A stretch of DNA of 13,844 bases. It comes from Candidatus Woykebacteria bacterium GWB1_45_5. GTDB lineage: Bacteria; Patescibacteriota; Microgenomatia; Woykebacterales; RBG-16-39-9b. The stretch lies in assembly GCA_001816645.1 (NCBI GenBank), contig MHCO01000030.1:212-14055 (forward strand), read 5' to 3'. Below are positions 1 to 6,620 of this stretch, piece by piece (position 1 is the first letter of the stretch; each line of letters opens with the position of its first letter). The notes beneath the pieces are model-generated. The model worked only from the letters and a program-made list of their open reading frames with translations, was not told where the DNA came from and did no database searches. The translations under genes were made by a program, and so were the position numbers.

Positions 1-220
1 CATCAAATTTAAAACCGGTGAGTTTACCCTTCAGTGAAGGGTCTTCGACCGCAGCCTCGATGAAAGTAAAGTTTGGCGCTGATCTTAAATCCTTCAAGTT
101 TTCTCGGCTGCCAGTAATAAAGTTATCAACCCCAACAACAAACTCTCCTTGTTCCAGAAGATATTCGGCTAAATTTGATCCTATAAAACCAGCGCTTCCA
201 GTAATTAATATTTTTTTCAT
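1..220 (-). CDS. Extended-SDR NAD-dependent sugar epimerase/dehydratase, N-terminal fragment
   Basis: Only the first 73 codons lie in the window; the gene runs off its left edge. The protein begins MKKILITGSAGFIGSNL, the N-terminal beta strand and Gly-rich loop (GxxGxxG, residues 8-14) that bind NAD(P) in extended short-chain dehydrogenases. It continues into VDNFITGSRENL, the acidic end of beta-2 and the following loop, typical of UDP-glucose/UDP-GlcNAc 4-epimerases, UDP-glucuronate decarboxylases and dTDP-glucose dehydratases. The catalytic YxxxK lies outside the window, so the substrate cannot be assigned. The start codon is one base after the TGA of the upstream nucleotide-sugar dehydrogenase (TGATATG), implying translational coupling in one operon. 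With a WbpA/TviB-like partner, a WbpP/TviC-like 4-epimerase is a reasonable guess. Family is seen; exact role is inferred. Confidence 0.85.
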   Translation of the reverse strand, partial: MKKILITGSAGFIGSNLAEYLLEQGEFVVGVDNFITGSRENLKDLRSAPNFTFIEAAVEDPSLKGKLTGFKFD

Positions 221-221
221 A

Positions 222-1493
222 TCAAATATCTTTGCTCTTTAAAGAATTATTTCGGGCAAATTTTTTCAGAATATTCCTGCTATCAATTATTGGTTTATTA
301 AGCGACCCTAGCATTTCGTACGGGACGCCTTGATGGTCAGTTGCTATTATAATAACATCCTGCTCGAGTAAGGTTTCATAGTTTAATGGTTTTGAGGCGT
401 GGCCGTTTAGTTTTGGAACATGTGGATCAAAATAGGAAACCCTAAAGCCTCTTCTTTCTGCTTCTTCCCATATTTTTAACGCCGGTGATTCCCGTGTGTC
501 AGAACTGCCAGGTTTATAAGCAATACCAACAAGCAGCATTTTTGCTTTTTTGCCATTTGGCCGCCCGTTTAAGGCTTTTTTTGCTTCTTGAACGATTTTT
601 TTAGGTTGTGCTTCGTTCACCGCAATTGCAGATTCAACAATACCCAAACGAACTCCCTTATTCCTTGCTTCTTCAACTAAATAGACGGGGTCGACTGGAA
701 TACAATGACCGCCTACACCAGGTCCTGGGTAATGTGGCATAAAAGCAAACGGTTTGGTTGCTGCAGTGTCTATGACTTCCCAAATATCAATGCCAGAACG
801 GTCGGCATAGTTTTTAATTTCGTTTATTAGACTAATATTAACTAATCGAAAGGTGTTTTCGAGTATTTTTGAAAGTTCAGCTACTTCAGCTGTGGTTGTA
901 GGTACTACTCTTTCAATAAAATTAGAATAAAACTCGACTGCGAGGAAGGCTGATATTTCATCTATCCCTCCGACAACTTTTGGTGTGTTTTTAATTGTAA
1001 AGCGGGTGTTGCCTGGATCAACACGCTCTGGAGAAATTGCCAGATAGAAATCTCGACCGCATTTTTTACCTGATCCTTCAAAGATTGGCAAAACAAAGGT
1101 CCGCAGGGTCCCAGGTGCAACAGTGCTTTCAACTATGACTAGCTGCCCTTGCCTTTGCAGACTTGCTACATCACTGCTCGCCTGCCTTAAACAATTTAGG
1201 TCTGGCTTGCGATTTCTATCCAATGGGGTAGGCACACAGATGCAAATGACGTCGCAGTTTTCGAAATTTCTTATATCAGTTGTTGGTCTGAAATATTTGT
1301 GGTCAATACTACGCAGTTTATCTTTATCAATATCATAACCGTAAGTTTGATAACCAGCCGAAAGCAGAGCTCTTACCAAAGCTTGGCCAACATAACCAAC
1401 ACCAATAATACCAACGCAGGCATTTTTTGTTTTTATTTTGTCCAAGAGTTGAGGAAAATAGTTTACTTTTGTAGAAAATTCCGATTTAAGCAC
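222..1493 (-). CDS. Nucleotide-sugar 6-dehydrogenase (UDP-GlcNAc/UDP-Glc dehydrogenase family, WbpA/TviB-like)
   Basis: This 423-residue cytosolic enzyme belongs to the family that oxidises C6 of a UDP-sugar twice with NAD+ to give a uronic acid for surface polysaccharides. An N-terminal Rossmann motif GVGYVG is at residues 31-36, the family signatures CVPTP near 86-90 and ESTVAPGT at 122-129, the catalytic Lys/Asn segment SKILENTF at 208-215, and the active-site cysteine Cys264 in PGPGVGGHCIPVDP (256-269). The C-terminal UDP-binding domain carries YKPGSSDTRESP (326-337). The PGPGxGGHCIPxDP form resembles UDP-GlcNAc dehydrogenases more than classic Ugd, but substrate is inference. The start is GTG: there is no in-frame ATG before the Rossmann fold, and the frame closes upstream at 1515-1517. 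A TTG at residue 18 is an alternative. It is coupled to the downstream epimerase gene with a one-base gap. Confidence 0.9.
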   Translation of the reverse strand: MLKSEFSTKVNYFPQLLDKIKTKNACVGIIGVGYVGQALVRALLSAGYQTYGYDIDKDKLRSIDHKYFRPTTDIRNFENCDVICICVPTPLDRNRKPDLNCLRQASSDVASLQRQGQLVIVESTVAPGTLRTFVLPIFEGSGKKCGRDFYLAISPERVDPGNTRFTIKNTPKVVGGIDEISAFLAVEFYSNFIERVVPTTTAEVAELSKILENTFRLVNISLINEIKNYADRSGIDIWEVIDTAATKPFAFMPHYPGPGVGGHCIPVDPVYLVEEARNKGVRLGIVESAIAVNEAQPKKIVQEAKKALNGRPNGKKAKMLLVGIAYKPGSSDTRESPALKIWEEAERRGFRVSYFDPHVPKLNGHASKPLNYETLLEQDVIIIATDHQGVPYEMLGSLNKPIIDSRNILKKFARNNSLKSKDI

Positions 1494-1547
1494 TCTATAA
1501 TTTCTATAGGCAGCTTAAATTTTGATAAAAAAAGGCTTTACTACAAG

Positions 1548-1577
1548 ATTCTACAATAAGTTATGACTAACATGCAA
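1548..1577 (-). promoter_or_regulatory. Candidate sigma-70-type promoter for the sugar-dehydrogenase operon
   Basis: On the minus strand TTGCAT (1577-1572) is followed after 18 bp by TAGAAT (1553-1548), a 5/6 match to the -10 consensus. The predicted start near 1541 gives a leader of about 48 nt before the GTG start at 1493. The -35 match is weak (3/6), so this is only the best candidate in the 295-bp divergent spacer 1494-1788. I see no RNA gene or other coding sequence in that spacer. Confidence 0.3.
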
Positions 1578-1734
1578 GTGCTTTTTTGTTTATCATTATA
1601 CACGAATAAACCCGAGAATAAATTACTACATTCGGCATTAATTTTCAATATAGTTTTTTAGAAATTTATGCCAGTAAACGGGTTTTTGCTAATGGAAGAA
1701 GTGCTGCTTTATCAACGCACCTCCGCATAAAGTT

Positions 1735-1778
1735 TAATTACTTATTGACAATGTGTATATATTTGTGTAAAGTAATTA
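1735..1778 (+). promoter_or_regulatory. Inverted repeat enclosing the toxin-antitoxin promoter (probable operator)
   Basis: TAATTACTT (1735-1743) and AAGTAATTA (1770-1778) form a perfect 9-bp inverted repeat with a 26-nt interval. The left arm abuts the -35 box and the right arm overlaps the -10 box. Ribbon-helix-helix antitoxins commonly repress their own promoters through such symmetric sites, so this is the likely operator of the adjacent antitoxin. Binding itself is inference. Confidence 0.5.
1745..1773 (+). promoter_or_regulatory. Promoter of the vapBC-type operon
   Basis: A perfect -35 hexamer TTGACA (1745-1750), a 17-bp spacer, and a -10-like TAAAGT (1768-1773). The expected transcription start is about 1779-1781, leaving a 5' untranslated region of only about 8-10 nt before the ATG at 1789. 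No Shine-Dalgarno sequence fits in it, so the mRNA would be leaderless or nearly so. Confidence 0.6.
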
Positions 1779-1788
1779 TGTATTAACT

Positions 1789-2040
1789 ATGGTTACACGA
1801 TTAAATATTTCTATTCCAACTGAAACAGCAACCAAACTTAAAAAAATCGCCCCCAAACGAGGGGTTAGTAGCTTTTTGGCCTCTGCGGCCGAAGAAAAAA
1901 TTAGCAGGATAGAACGGGAAAAAGCTCTGAAAGAACTCCTCGAAGCCCCACCTGCTTTTACGGATATCAAGGATTCAGTTAAATACATCAGGAAAATGCG
2001 TCGCCTTGATGAAAAACGGATGAAACGCCTCGGAATATGA
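1789..2040 (+). CDS. Ribbon-helix-helix antitoxin (VapB/CopG-like)
   Basis: This is an 83-residue antitoxin expected to bind and neutralise the PIN-domain toxin encoded immediately downstream, and to repress the shared promoter. Residues 3-37 fit a ribbon-helix-helix fold: a beta strand (TRLNISIP), a helix (TETATKLKKIA), a turn with Gly25, and a second helix (SSFLASAAEEKI). The rest (about 38-83) is highly charged and helical-looking (EREKALKELLE; RKMRRLDEKRMKR), as expected for the toxin-binding tail of such antitoxins. The stop codon overlaps the toxin start in ATGA (2037-2040). The ATG at 1789 is chosen because the ATG at 1778 is out of frame and stops immediately. Assignment to the VapB family rests mainly on the partner. 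Confidence 0.8.
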   Translation: MVTRLNISIPTETATKLKKIAPKRGVSSFLASAAEEKISRIEREKALKELLEAPPAFTDIKDSVKYIRKMRRLDEKRMKRLGI

Positions 2041-2420
2041 CCACTTATCTACTGGATAGTAACATCTTGATGGATTTTTTCAAACAGAAGAAGGAGGCAG
2101 TTGATCTTGTAACAACTCTTTTAGGAACCGGGGGTCTAGCCGCATCAATTTTATCGGTGACTGAGCTGCGCGCCGGTTGGACACATGACCAGGCGCGATT
2201 TTTCCTCTCCCGATTTTATCGCTTAGTCAAAGTCGAAGATATAAATCTTGAGATAGCAGAACTAGCCGGAAAATATCGCAACGAATACAAATCCAAAGGC
2301 CTCACAATCCCCACAATTGATACGCTAATCGCCGCTACAGCAATTATTAATAATTACCAACTTGTCACCCGCAACAAAAGAGATTTCCCCATGCCCGAGA
2401 TTAAATTCCTCGATTTTTAG
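2037..2420 (+). CDS. vapC: PIN-domain toxin ribonuclease (VapC-like)
   Basis: This 127-residue protein spans a whole PIN domain, the size expected for VapC toxins, which are Mg2+-dependent endoribonucleases that cut specific RNAs such as tRNAs. The acidic active site is visible: Asp7 in LLDSNILMD, Glu43 in SVTELRAG, Asp95 in IPTIDTLIAATA, and Asn113/Asp116 in TRNKRDF near the C-terminus. It overlaps its antitoxin gene by four bases (ATGA), so translation is coupled. The pair stands alone on the plus strand between minus-strand gene blocks, as expected of a small transferable module. No active-site residue looks missing, so the toxin is probably functional. The target RNA cannot be told from sequence. 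Confidence 0.92.
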   Translation: MTTYLLDSNILMDFFKQKKEAVDLVTTLLGTGGLAASILSVTELRAGWTHDQARFFLSRFYRLVKVEDINLEIAELAGKYRNEYKSKGLTIPTIDTLIAATAIINNYQLVTRNKRDFPMPEIKFLDF

Positions 2421-2570
2421 TAAGATATAAGGATCCTCCTGACGCAGCGAGTCAAAATGGAAAAAATGCGGACTAATCAATGCTTCCTAACACCGCTCGT
2501 AAAAACTTTCGAAAGTCGAAACTAATTAACCGGGGTCGGTGGGGTGCGTGTGACAAAATCAAAAGCGGTA

Positions 2571-2586
2571 TCGGTGTCAAAACCGA
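2571..2586 (-). terminator. Weak hairpin after the RTX gene, possible terminator
   Basis: TCGGT/ACCGA form a 5-bp stem with a 6-nt loop seven bases past the TAG at 2593-2595 on the minus strand, followed by a T-rich but interrupted stretch. It is weak, and no better terminator was seen for either gene in the 172-bp convergent spacer 2421-2592. A 12-nt palindrome ACTTTCGAAAGT lies nearby at 2505-2516, with TTTT after it on the minus strand. Confidence 0.25.
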
Positions 2587-2592
2587 GGATCC

Positions 2593-3630
2593 CTACAACT
2601 CGCAAGTCTTTACACTTTCGCCGTTCAGACAGGTATCGATCCCGTCTTCGCCTTTGAGTGAATCGGAATCAGGGCCGCCGTCTAAGTAATCATCACCGGC
2701 CCCACCTTTCAGACCATCGCTTCCTTCCCGACCAAACATAGTATCATTTCCGTTTCCGCCTTTCAGGGAGTCGCTGCCAGTTCCACCATCGAGATAATCA
2801 TTACCCTCTTCGCCCTCGAGACCGTCGGAACCTTCCCCACCGTACAATCGGTCATCGCCGTTATTCCCTTTGATCGAATCACTACCACCCTGACCTAAAA
2901 TTACGTCATTTCCATTATTACCTCTCAAAGAATCATTACCACTTCCCCCAACAATACAATCATCACCGTTATTTCCATTAATAGAATCTCCACCTTCAAA
3001 TCCAAATATCAGATCGTTGTCGGGAGTTCCGTTCAGACTATCTCCTCCGGAAGTTCCATAAATCGGCTCACCGTCAAATTTTATCGCAGCGCATTCCGCT
3101 GGCACTTCCCCAGCGGTGCCAATAATCAAATCAAAAATTACCTGTTTACCTTGAAAGGGATTGCCAGTTTCTGGATCAAAAGTGACTGTGAAAGTATAGG
3201 TCGTGGTGCCTTTGCTACCTAGAATCGAAAGTGGAATTTCATTTGATGCCGTCTCCGCAAAAAAATCGGAAAGGTGCTTTGGTCCTGTGGCACTAGAACC
3301 ACCATAAAGATCGGTTCCATTTTCACTTATTACGAAACTTAAAACTGTTGAGATATTTCCAGTTTCGGTTTGCTTTACTCCTTTCACCATTATCATTTGC
3401 GGCTCGGAGCCGCCATTTGTAACAACCGCCTCCCGACTTTCTGTATCTGCCGGCAGCATATTATTTATGACAAAAATTGGCTCGCCCTCCGGCACGCCAA
3501 AATTAACAGAGAGATCGCCAATCGCCCGCACAGTTGTTGGCTGAGCGTTTTGCTGAATGTTGATAACTGCGATAATTACCGCTACGGCTAAGATATAAAT
3601 AAATGTTTTTCTAAAAATTTCTTTTCTCAT
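2593..3630 (-). CDS. Secreted TasA/camelysin-like domain fused to RTX calcium-binding repeats
   Basis: The protein has 345 residues in three parts. An N-terminal signal/anchor (charged RKEIFRK, hydrophobic core about 10-25) is followed by a beta-rich region (about 38-172) that resembles the TasA/camelysin (CalY) fold, with NNMLPADTESREAVVTNGG, LSDFFAE and TTTYTFTVTFDPETGNPFQGK. Residues 191-334 are 16 consecutive nonapeptides of the RTX form GGxGxDxLx, which fold as a parallel beta-roll binding Ca2+. The last 11 residues include Cys343, which could bond Cys334. RTX proteins usually leave by type I secretion with a C-terminal signal; here an N-terminal Sec-type signal points to Sec export. It lacks the FSDTE motif of its neighbours' signals. 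The gene starts 7 bases after the upstream stop, so it is the last gene of the signal-peptidase operon. A structural surface role is inferred. Confidence 0.85.
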   Translation of the reverse strand: MRKEIFRKTFIYILAVAVIIAVINIQQNAQPTTVRAIGDLSVNFGVPEGEPIFVINNMLPADTESREAVVTNGGSEPQMIMVKGVKQTETGNISTVLSFVISENGTDLYGGSSATGPKHLSDFFAETASNEIPLSILGSKGTTTYTFTVTFDPETGNPFQGKQVIFDLIIGTAGEVPAECAAIKFDGEPIYGTSGGDSLNGTPDNDLIFGFEGGDSINGNNGDDCIVGGSGNDSLRGNNGNDVILGQGGSDSIKGNNGDDRLYGGEGSDGLEGEEGNDYLDGGTGSDSLKGGNGNDTMFGREGSDGLKGGAGDDYLDGGPDSDSLKGEDGIDTCLNGESVKTCEL

Positions 3631-3637
3631 TTTTTGC

Positions 3638-4132
3638 TCAAAAACTTACAGCGGTGCTCCTTAGCACTTGCCCACCGCCTACTGCGCTTATCCAAAACTT
3701 GGTCGCTCCGGAAACTAAATTAACTTCAACATGAGCTGTACCGTTGCCGCTACTATTTGTGGTAAGAGCGCCTGGGGCAGTCGGTTGACTCAAAGGACAA
3801 CCGCCGGGATCTTGATTCACCCATATATCATAGGTACTGCTGGCGGTTGCGCCTTGCAGAGTCGCGTCAACAATGACTTTCCCATTATCCTTACCTATCA
3901 CTACTGAACCAAATGTCGGACCGGCTGTATTGCTCGCACCCCCAGAGCAAGTGTAAGGGTTGCTATTATAAAGTGGAGCGCTTTGAGGAAAAATATCTGA
4001 AACCTGTAAAGTATTTCCTGCACTTGTTTCTGTGTCAGAGAAAAAGGGGGTGGTGGCGATGATCTTTCCGCCTATCGCAATAAGCGCAGCGATTAAAACG
4101 AAGGCACCGATTTTTAAACCAGAAGATTTCAT
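3638..4132 (-). CDS. Secreted beta-domain protein with SipW-type signal peptide
   Basis: A 164-residue exported protein. Residues 1-27 form a signal/anchor with a long hydrophobic core, followed by FFSDTETSAGN (30-40), the motif found after the signal in TasA/camelysin proteins processed by SipW-type peptidases. The rest is Ser/Thr/Gly-rich and looks like one Ig-like beta-sandwich (VIVDATLQGATASSTYDIWV; AHVEVNLVSGATKFWIS), with two cysteines (Cys62, Cys112) that could form a disulfide. Its ATG overlaps the signal peptidase stop in ATGA, so the two are translationally coupled, strongly suggesting that it is a substrate of that peptidase. I do not recognise the mature domain as a named family. 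A minor fibre or matrix component is a guess from context. Confidence 0.75.
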   Translation of the reverse strand: MKSSGLKIGAFVLIAALIAIGGKIIATTPFFSDTETSAGNTLQVSDIFPQSAPLYNSNPYTCSGGASNTAGPTFGSVVIGKDNGKVIVDATLQGATASSTYDIWVNQDPGGCPLSQPTAPGALTTNSSGNGTAHVEVNLVSGATKFWISAVGGGQVLRSTAVSF

Positions 4133-4695
4133 ATAGCCTCTCTCCTTCTGCGTGAGAGAATTTTTCTCGTTTCTGAAAAAATAGCTAAAATCTCGCTATA
4201 AATTATTAAAGTAATCGGGACAACAACAAGGAAGATATATCCAAGTTGCGTCTTGGCAAAATTAACAGCAAGCCCTACATAAGGCACCGTCAGAATTACC
4301 TTTCCCAAAATTTGTTTCTCAGCTATTTTCCCTTGATCAGGTGTTTTATTGGCGTCACCTTTGGTCTGGTAAGTAAATTGCCCAGCGGTTCCCTCTACGT
4401 CCACGACTCGGTGAGTAACTGGATTTTTCCCGGCAAGATAAGTCACAATATTGCCTTTCTCGAAAACTGGCATTAGAACCGGTGACGCAATTTTCTTCAC
4501 TTGGTTTGTCGGCTGAATGAGTAAAACCGATCCTGTTTTTATCGCCGGCTGCATAGAACCTGATTCGACAACAAAAAGTTGATAAGTCCCCGCTTTTCCA
4601 AAAACAGAAAGCGCCACCGCAGCGCCAAAGATTACAACTGCAGCAATAAACACTACGTAGGATAAATTTAATCCAAACTTCAATATTTTTCCCAT
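4129..4695 (-). CDS. sipW: ER-type signal peptidase I (SipW-like, Ser-His)
   Basis: A 188-residue membrane protease that removes signal peptides on the outer face of the membrane. It has an N-terminal transmembrane segment (about 12-32), the nucleophile Ser47 in VVESGSMQP, His95 in NPVTHRVVDV in place of the Lys general base of ordinary bacterial LepB, the conserved GDANKTPD box (113-120), and a C-terminal transmembrane segment (about 151-172) with a basic cytoplasmic tail (RKILSRRRR). Ser-His dyads and a C-terminal anchor mark the archaeal/eukaryotic-like branch that includes Bacillus SipW, which matures TasA. The flanking genes encode proteins with the matching FSDTE-type signals, so this is probably a dedicated peptidase. 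The gene overlaps the next one by four bases. The best Shine-Dalgarno (AAGG) lies about 13 nt from the ATG, longer than usual. Confidence 0.9.
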   Translation of the reverse strand: MGKILKFGLNLSYVVFIAAVVIFGAAVALSVFGKAGTYQLFVVESGSMQPAIKTGSVLLIQPTNQVKKIASPVLMPVFEKGNIVTYLAGKNPVTHRVVDVEGTAGQFTYQTKGDANKTPDQGKIAEKQILGKVILTVPYVGLAVNFAKTQLGYIFLVVVPITLIIYSEILAIFSETRKILSRRRREAI

Positions 4696-4719
4696 GGCAG
4701 TCTAAATGCCTTTCAATCT

Positions 4720-4765
4720 ATATGGTCTGGCGGGCGCGTAGGGAGCCACGCCCTACCAACCATAT
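4720..4765. repeat. Nested palindromic element in the spacer upstream of sipW
   Basis: An outer inverted repeat ATATGGT (4720-4726)/ACCATAT (4759-4765) encloses an inner perfect stem GTAGGG (4738-4743)/CCCTAC (4751-4756) with a 7-nt loop. The segment is much more GC-rich than its surroundings. It lies between the TasA-like gene and the signal peptidase gene. The GTAG start and GC-rich stem resemble REP-type elements mobilised by Y1 transposases. That is inference; no second copy is in this window. Confidence 0.55.
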
Positions 4766-4785
4766 TACTAACCAACTTACAATAC

Positions 4786-5901
4786 CTAATTGTTCGTATC
4801 GTCGTACTTAATTAGGTTGTACTCAAACAGCCAATCACTTCCAGGTGGCCAAGTAGTGACGCTTTTTGTTCCCGCATTGTATGCCGAGCTTGGAACAAGC
4901 CAAATCTTAGCACCTGTCGGGTAGTTATCGTCAGCCGGATCTGGCAAATCTATCCCTAGATTGGGATTTGCCGAAATAGTCAGGTCGCCGCCTACAGTCG
5001 AACCTCCAGTTCCAAGCAATGCGCCCGGGTTGTTTCCTGGCCAACCATCAGCGTAGTAGATCAGACTGTAATTGGTACTTGGCGTCAAGCCGTGAGCTTC
5101 AAGCGTGTCTTCGAAGTCAAAGGTTGGCCCATCACCAGCCCACTTAAGTACCCCCCAGATACCATCACCAATTATCGGACTCCAATCACCACCTGTGTTT
5201 TTGTTCTCCAAAAGGAGTGTGTGGCTGGTCGGGCCATTACCGTTTACTTGCTCAGCGTAGAACTCAATGGTGTAGGTTAGTTCATCAGTCTGAGCCCAGT
5301 TATCAGTCTCGTTTTTCATGTGGTAGCTCTGCCAAACAGTGATTTCCTCGTTTGGCGCAAGCTCCTTCAGGAATACAAAAACTGATTCAATGTCGGCCAC
5401 AGTGATACCGTCATCTTCATCGATGACAACGGTTCCACCACTGTTTGTACCACCGAGCCAGTTATTCACTGAACTTCCATTAACCTCTCCACCGATATAC
5501 ATGTCGTATTCGATGAATTCATCAATGTTGTTCTGGGCCACATAATTTCCGGTACATTCGTTATTGACCCACGTACCACCACCATCTGTACATTCAGGTT
5601 CAGATTGACCATTATCTGCTGTTGTTACATCCTTGATGTGTTTCCAAAGCCGTAATGGGTTGGTACCAACGTTTCTAACCACGTGTCGCGTCCAGCGAAC
5701 ATAGCTGGGTTTCATATCTGTGATCTGGTTTTTCTCGCTTGCAATCCACGGATTCTCAGTATCAACAGAGATATCGATAGTACCAGCGGTAATTTTGTTA
5801 CCAGTGCTGGTTTCGGTGTCGGAGAAGTAGGCGCGGGTGACAGCAATGCCAACGACTGCCACAATCGCAATCGTCATTAGACTAATTAATATTCTTTTCA
5901 T
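4786..5901 (-). CDS. TasA/camelysin-like secreted protein with additional C-terminal domain
   Basis: A 371-residue exported protein. A hydrophobic signal (about 3-21) leads into AYFSDTETSTGN (24-35) and KITAGTIDISVDTENPW, the hallmark N-terminus of the TasA/CalY (camelysin) family, whose members form biofilm fibres in Bacillus after cleavage by SipW. The family domain probably extends to about residue 220 (FVFLKELAPNEEITVWQSYH; LTYTIEFYAEQ). A second beta-rich domain follows (about 226-368; HTLLLENKN, GVLKWAGDG, YSLIYYADGWPG). Cys104 and Cys116 flank a Gly-rich loop. The gene has a strong ribosome site (GGGGGGTGA, 6 nt before the ATG) and is upstream of the signal peptidase gene. Fibre formation is inferred from family; a camelysin-like protease activity has been claimed for some members, but no catalytic motif is visible here. 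Confidence 0.85.
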   Translation of the reverse strand: MKRILISLMTIAIVAVVGIAVTRAYFSDTETSTGNKITAGTIDISVDTENPWIASEKNQITDMKPSYVRWTRHVVRNVGTNPLRLWKHIKDVTTADNGQSEPECTDGGGTWVNNECTGNYVAQNNIDEFIEYDMYIGGEVNGSSVNNWLGGTNSGGTVVIDEDDGITVADIESVFVFLKELAPNEEITVWQSYHMKNETDNWAQTDELTYTIEFYAEQVNGNGPTSHTLLLENKNTGGDWSPIIGDGIWGVLKWAGDGPTFDFEDTLEAHGLTPSTNYSLIYYADGWPGNNPGALLGTGGSTVGGDLTISANPNLGIDLPDPADDNYPTGAKIWLVPSSAYNAGTKSVTTWPPGSDWLFEYNLIKYDDTNN

Positions 5902-5905
5902 TATT

Positions 5906-5937
5906 TTTCACCCCCCTTCAAAGTAAGTATTAAGTAA
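5906..5937 (-). promoter_or_regulatory. Leader element: strong ribosome site plus two 7-nt repeats
   Basis: Read on the plus strand, TTTCACCCCCCTTC (5906-5919) is followed after 4 nt by TAAGTAT and TAAGTAA (5924-5937). In the mRNA sense this is two heptads and then GAAGGGGGGTGAAA, an extended Shine-Dalgarno, just before the TasA-like start. The same arrangement, with the same 14-nt block, precedes the gene at 6841-7425. Confidence 0.7.
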
Positions 5938-5941
5938 TAGA

Positions 5942-5968
5942 TCGCTTCGCGCTCTGCGTCGCAAGCGA
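5942..5968. repeat. Inverted repeat between amidase and TasA-like genes
   Basis: TCGCTT (5942-5947) and AAGCGA (5963-5968) are perfect inverted arms around a GC-rich 15-nt centre. The element begins 21 nt after the amidase stop in the minus-strand direction. No T-run follows, so it is not a convincing intrinsic terminator. It may instead be a processing or stability hairpin in an amidase/TasA-like cotranscript. Confidence 0.4.
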
Positions 5969-5988
5969 CTAAAGTTTAAGTAAGTTAT

Positions 5989-6609
5989 CTAATGCGTTAC
6001 AAAGTAATTTACGATACCTTCGTATAGAGCTTGGGCTTCGTCTTGTACACGTTTGTCGGTGCCGTCTGTCAGGAGTGAGTATTCGTAACTACTTGTCAGG
6101 AAAAATCCTTCACTTATTGCCGCCGGCATTTTTGCTTTTATTAAGACTCCAGAGGCAAAACGACTTATTCCATTGTTTGTCGTTCCAAGTTTGCTAGAAA
6201 CGCTGTCGACTAACGCGCGTGCCAGCTCTACATCAACTTTCTTCATATAAAGCGCTCTGGAATAATCGATCTCTGGATTGGTAGAGCCATTGTGATGGAT
6301 GGAAACCAAAATATCAGCCCGCGCCCCGTTGCAGAAAGTGTAACGATCACGGTTGGAAAGTGCCACGTCTGTAGTCCTAGTTTGGTAAACAGTATAGCCG
6401 CTGGCAGTTAAAATGCTTGCTAATTTATTTGCCACGTCCAGATTTAAATCTTTCTCGGTAATTCCTCCGTTAGACGTACCAATATCAGTTCCTCCATGGC
6501 CAGCGTCAACGCAGACTGATCTTACTGCAGCATTTATCACTGTCCTATTTGGAAGGATAAACAGAGTGGTTATTAGTAACGCTAATGAAACAACCAAAAC
6601 TTTTTTCAT
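5989..6609 (-). CDS. Secreted N-acetylmuramoyl-L-alanine amidase (Amidase_3)
   Basis: A 206-residue zinc hydrolase that cuts the bond between N-acetylmuramic acid and L-alanine of peptidoglycan. A Sec signal (about 1-28; KK, then LVVSLALLITTLFIL) precedes a single catalytic domain. Zinc ligands are His38 in VCVDAGHGGTDIG, Glu52 in ITEKDLNLD and His105 in LVSIHHNGST; the catalytic Glu167 is in MPAAISEGFFLTS. The domain is about the usual size for the family, and no cell-wall-binding repeats are attached. All key residues are present, so it should be active outside the membrane in wall turnover or cell separation. It lies upstream of the TasA-like gene with 87 bp between and may be cotranscribed. 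The start has no Shine-Dalgarno and sits only 11 nt after an intrinsic terminator, which implies regulation by leader readthrough. Confidence 0.92.
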   Translation of the reverse strand: MKKVLVVSLALLITTLFILPNRTVINAAVRSVCVDAGHGGTDIGTSNGGITEKDLNLDVANKLASILTASGYTVYQTRTTDVALSNRDRYTFCNGARADILVSIHHNGSTNPEIDYSRALYMKKVDVELARALVDSVSSKLGTTNNGISRFASGVLIKAKMPAAISEGFFLTSSYEYSLLTDGTDKRVQDEAQALYEGIVNYFVTH

Positions 6610-6620
6610 AATTTTTCAAC

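Noticed and set aside
1299..1559. Plus-strand frame in the divergent spacer and sugar-dehydrogenase 5' end
   Set aside because: It is mostly antisense to the dehydrogenase gene, and the remainder is AT-rich low-complexity translation.
2430..2592. GGATCC present on both sides of the convergent spacer, suggesting a cassette boundary
   Set aside because: Six-base matches are too short; flanking bases differ and no longer direct repeat was found.
2480..2689. Plus-strand open frame overlapping the end of the RTX gene
   Set aside because: Its 3' half is antisense to the RTX repeats, no domain is recognisable, and it has no convincing start signal.
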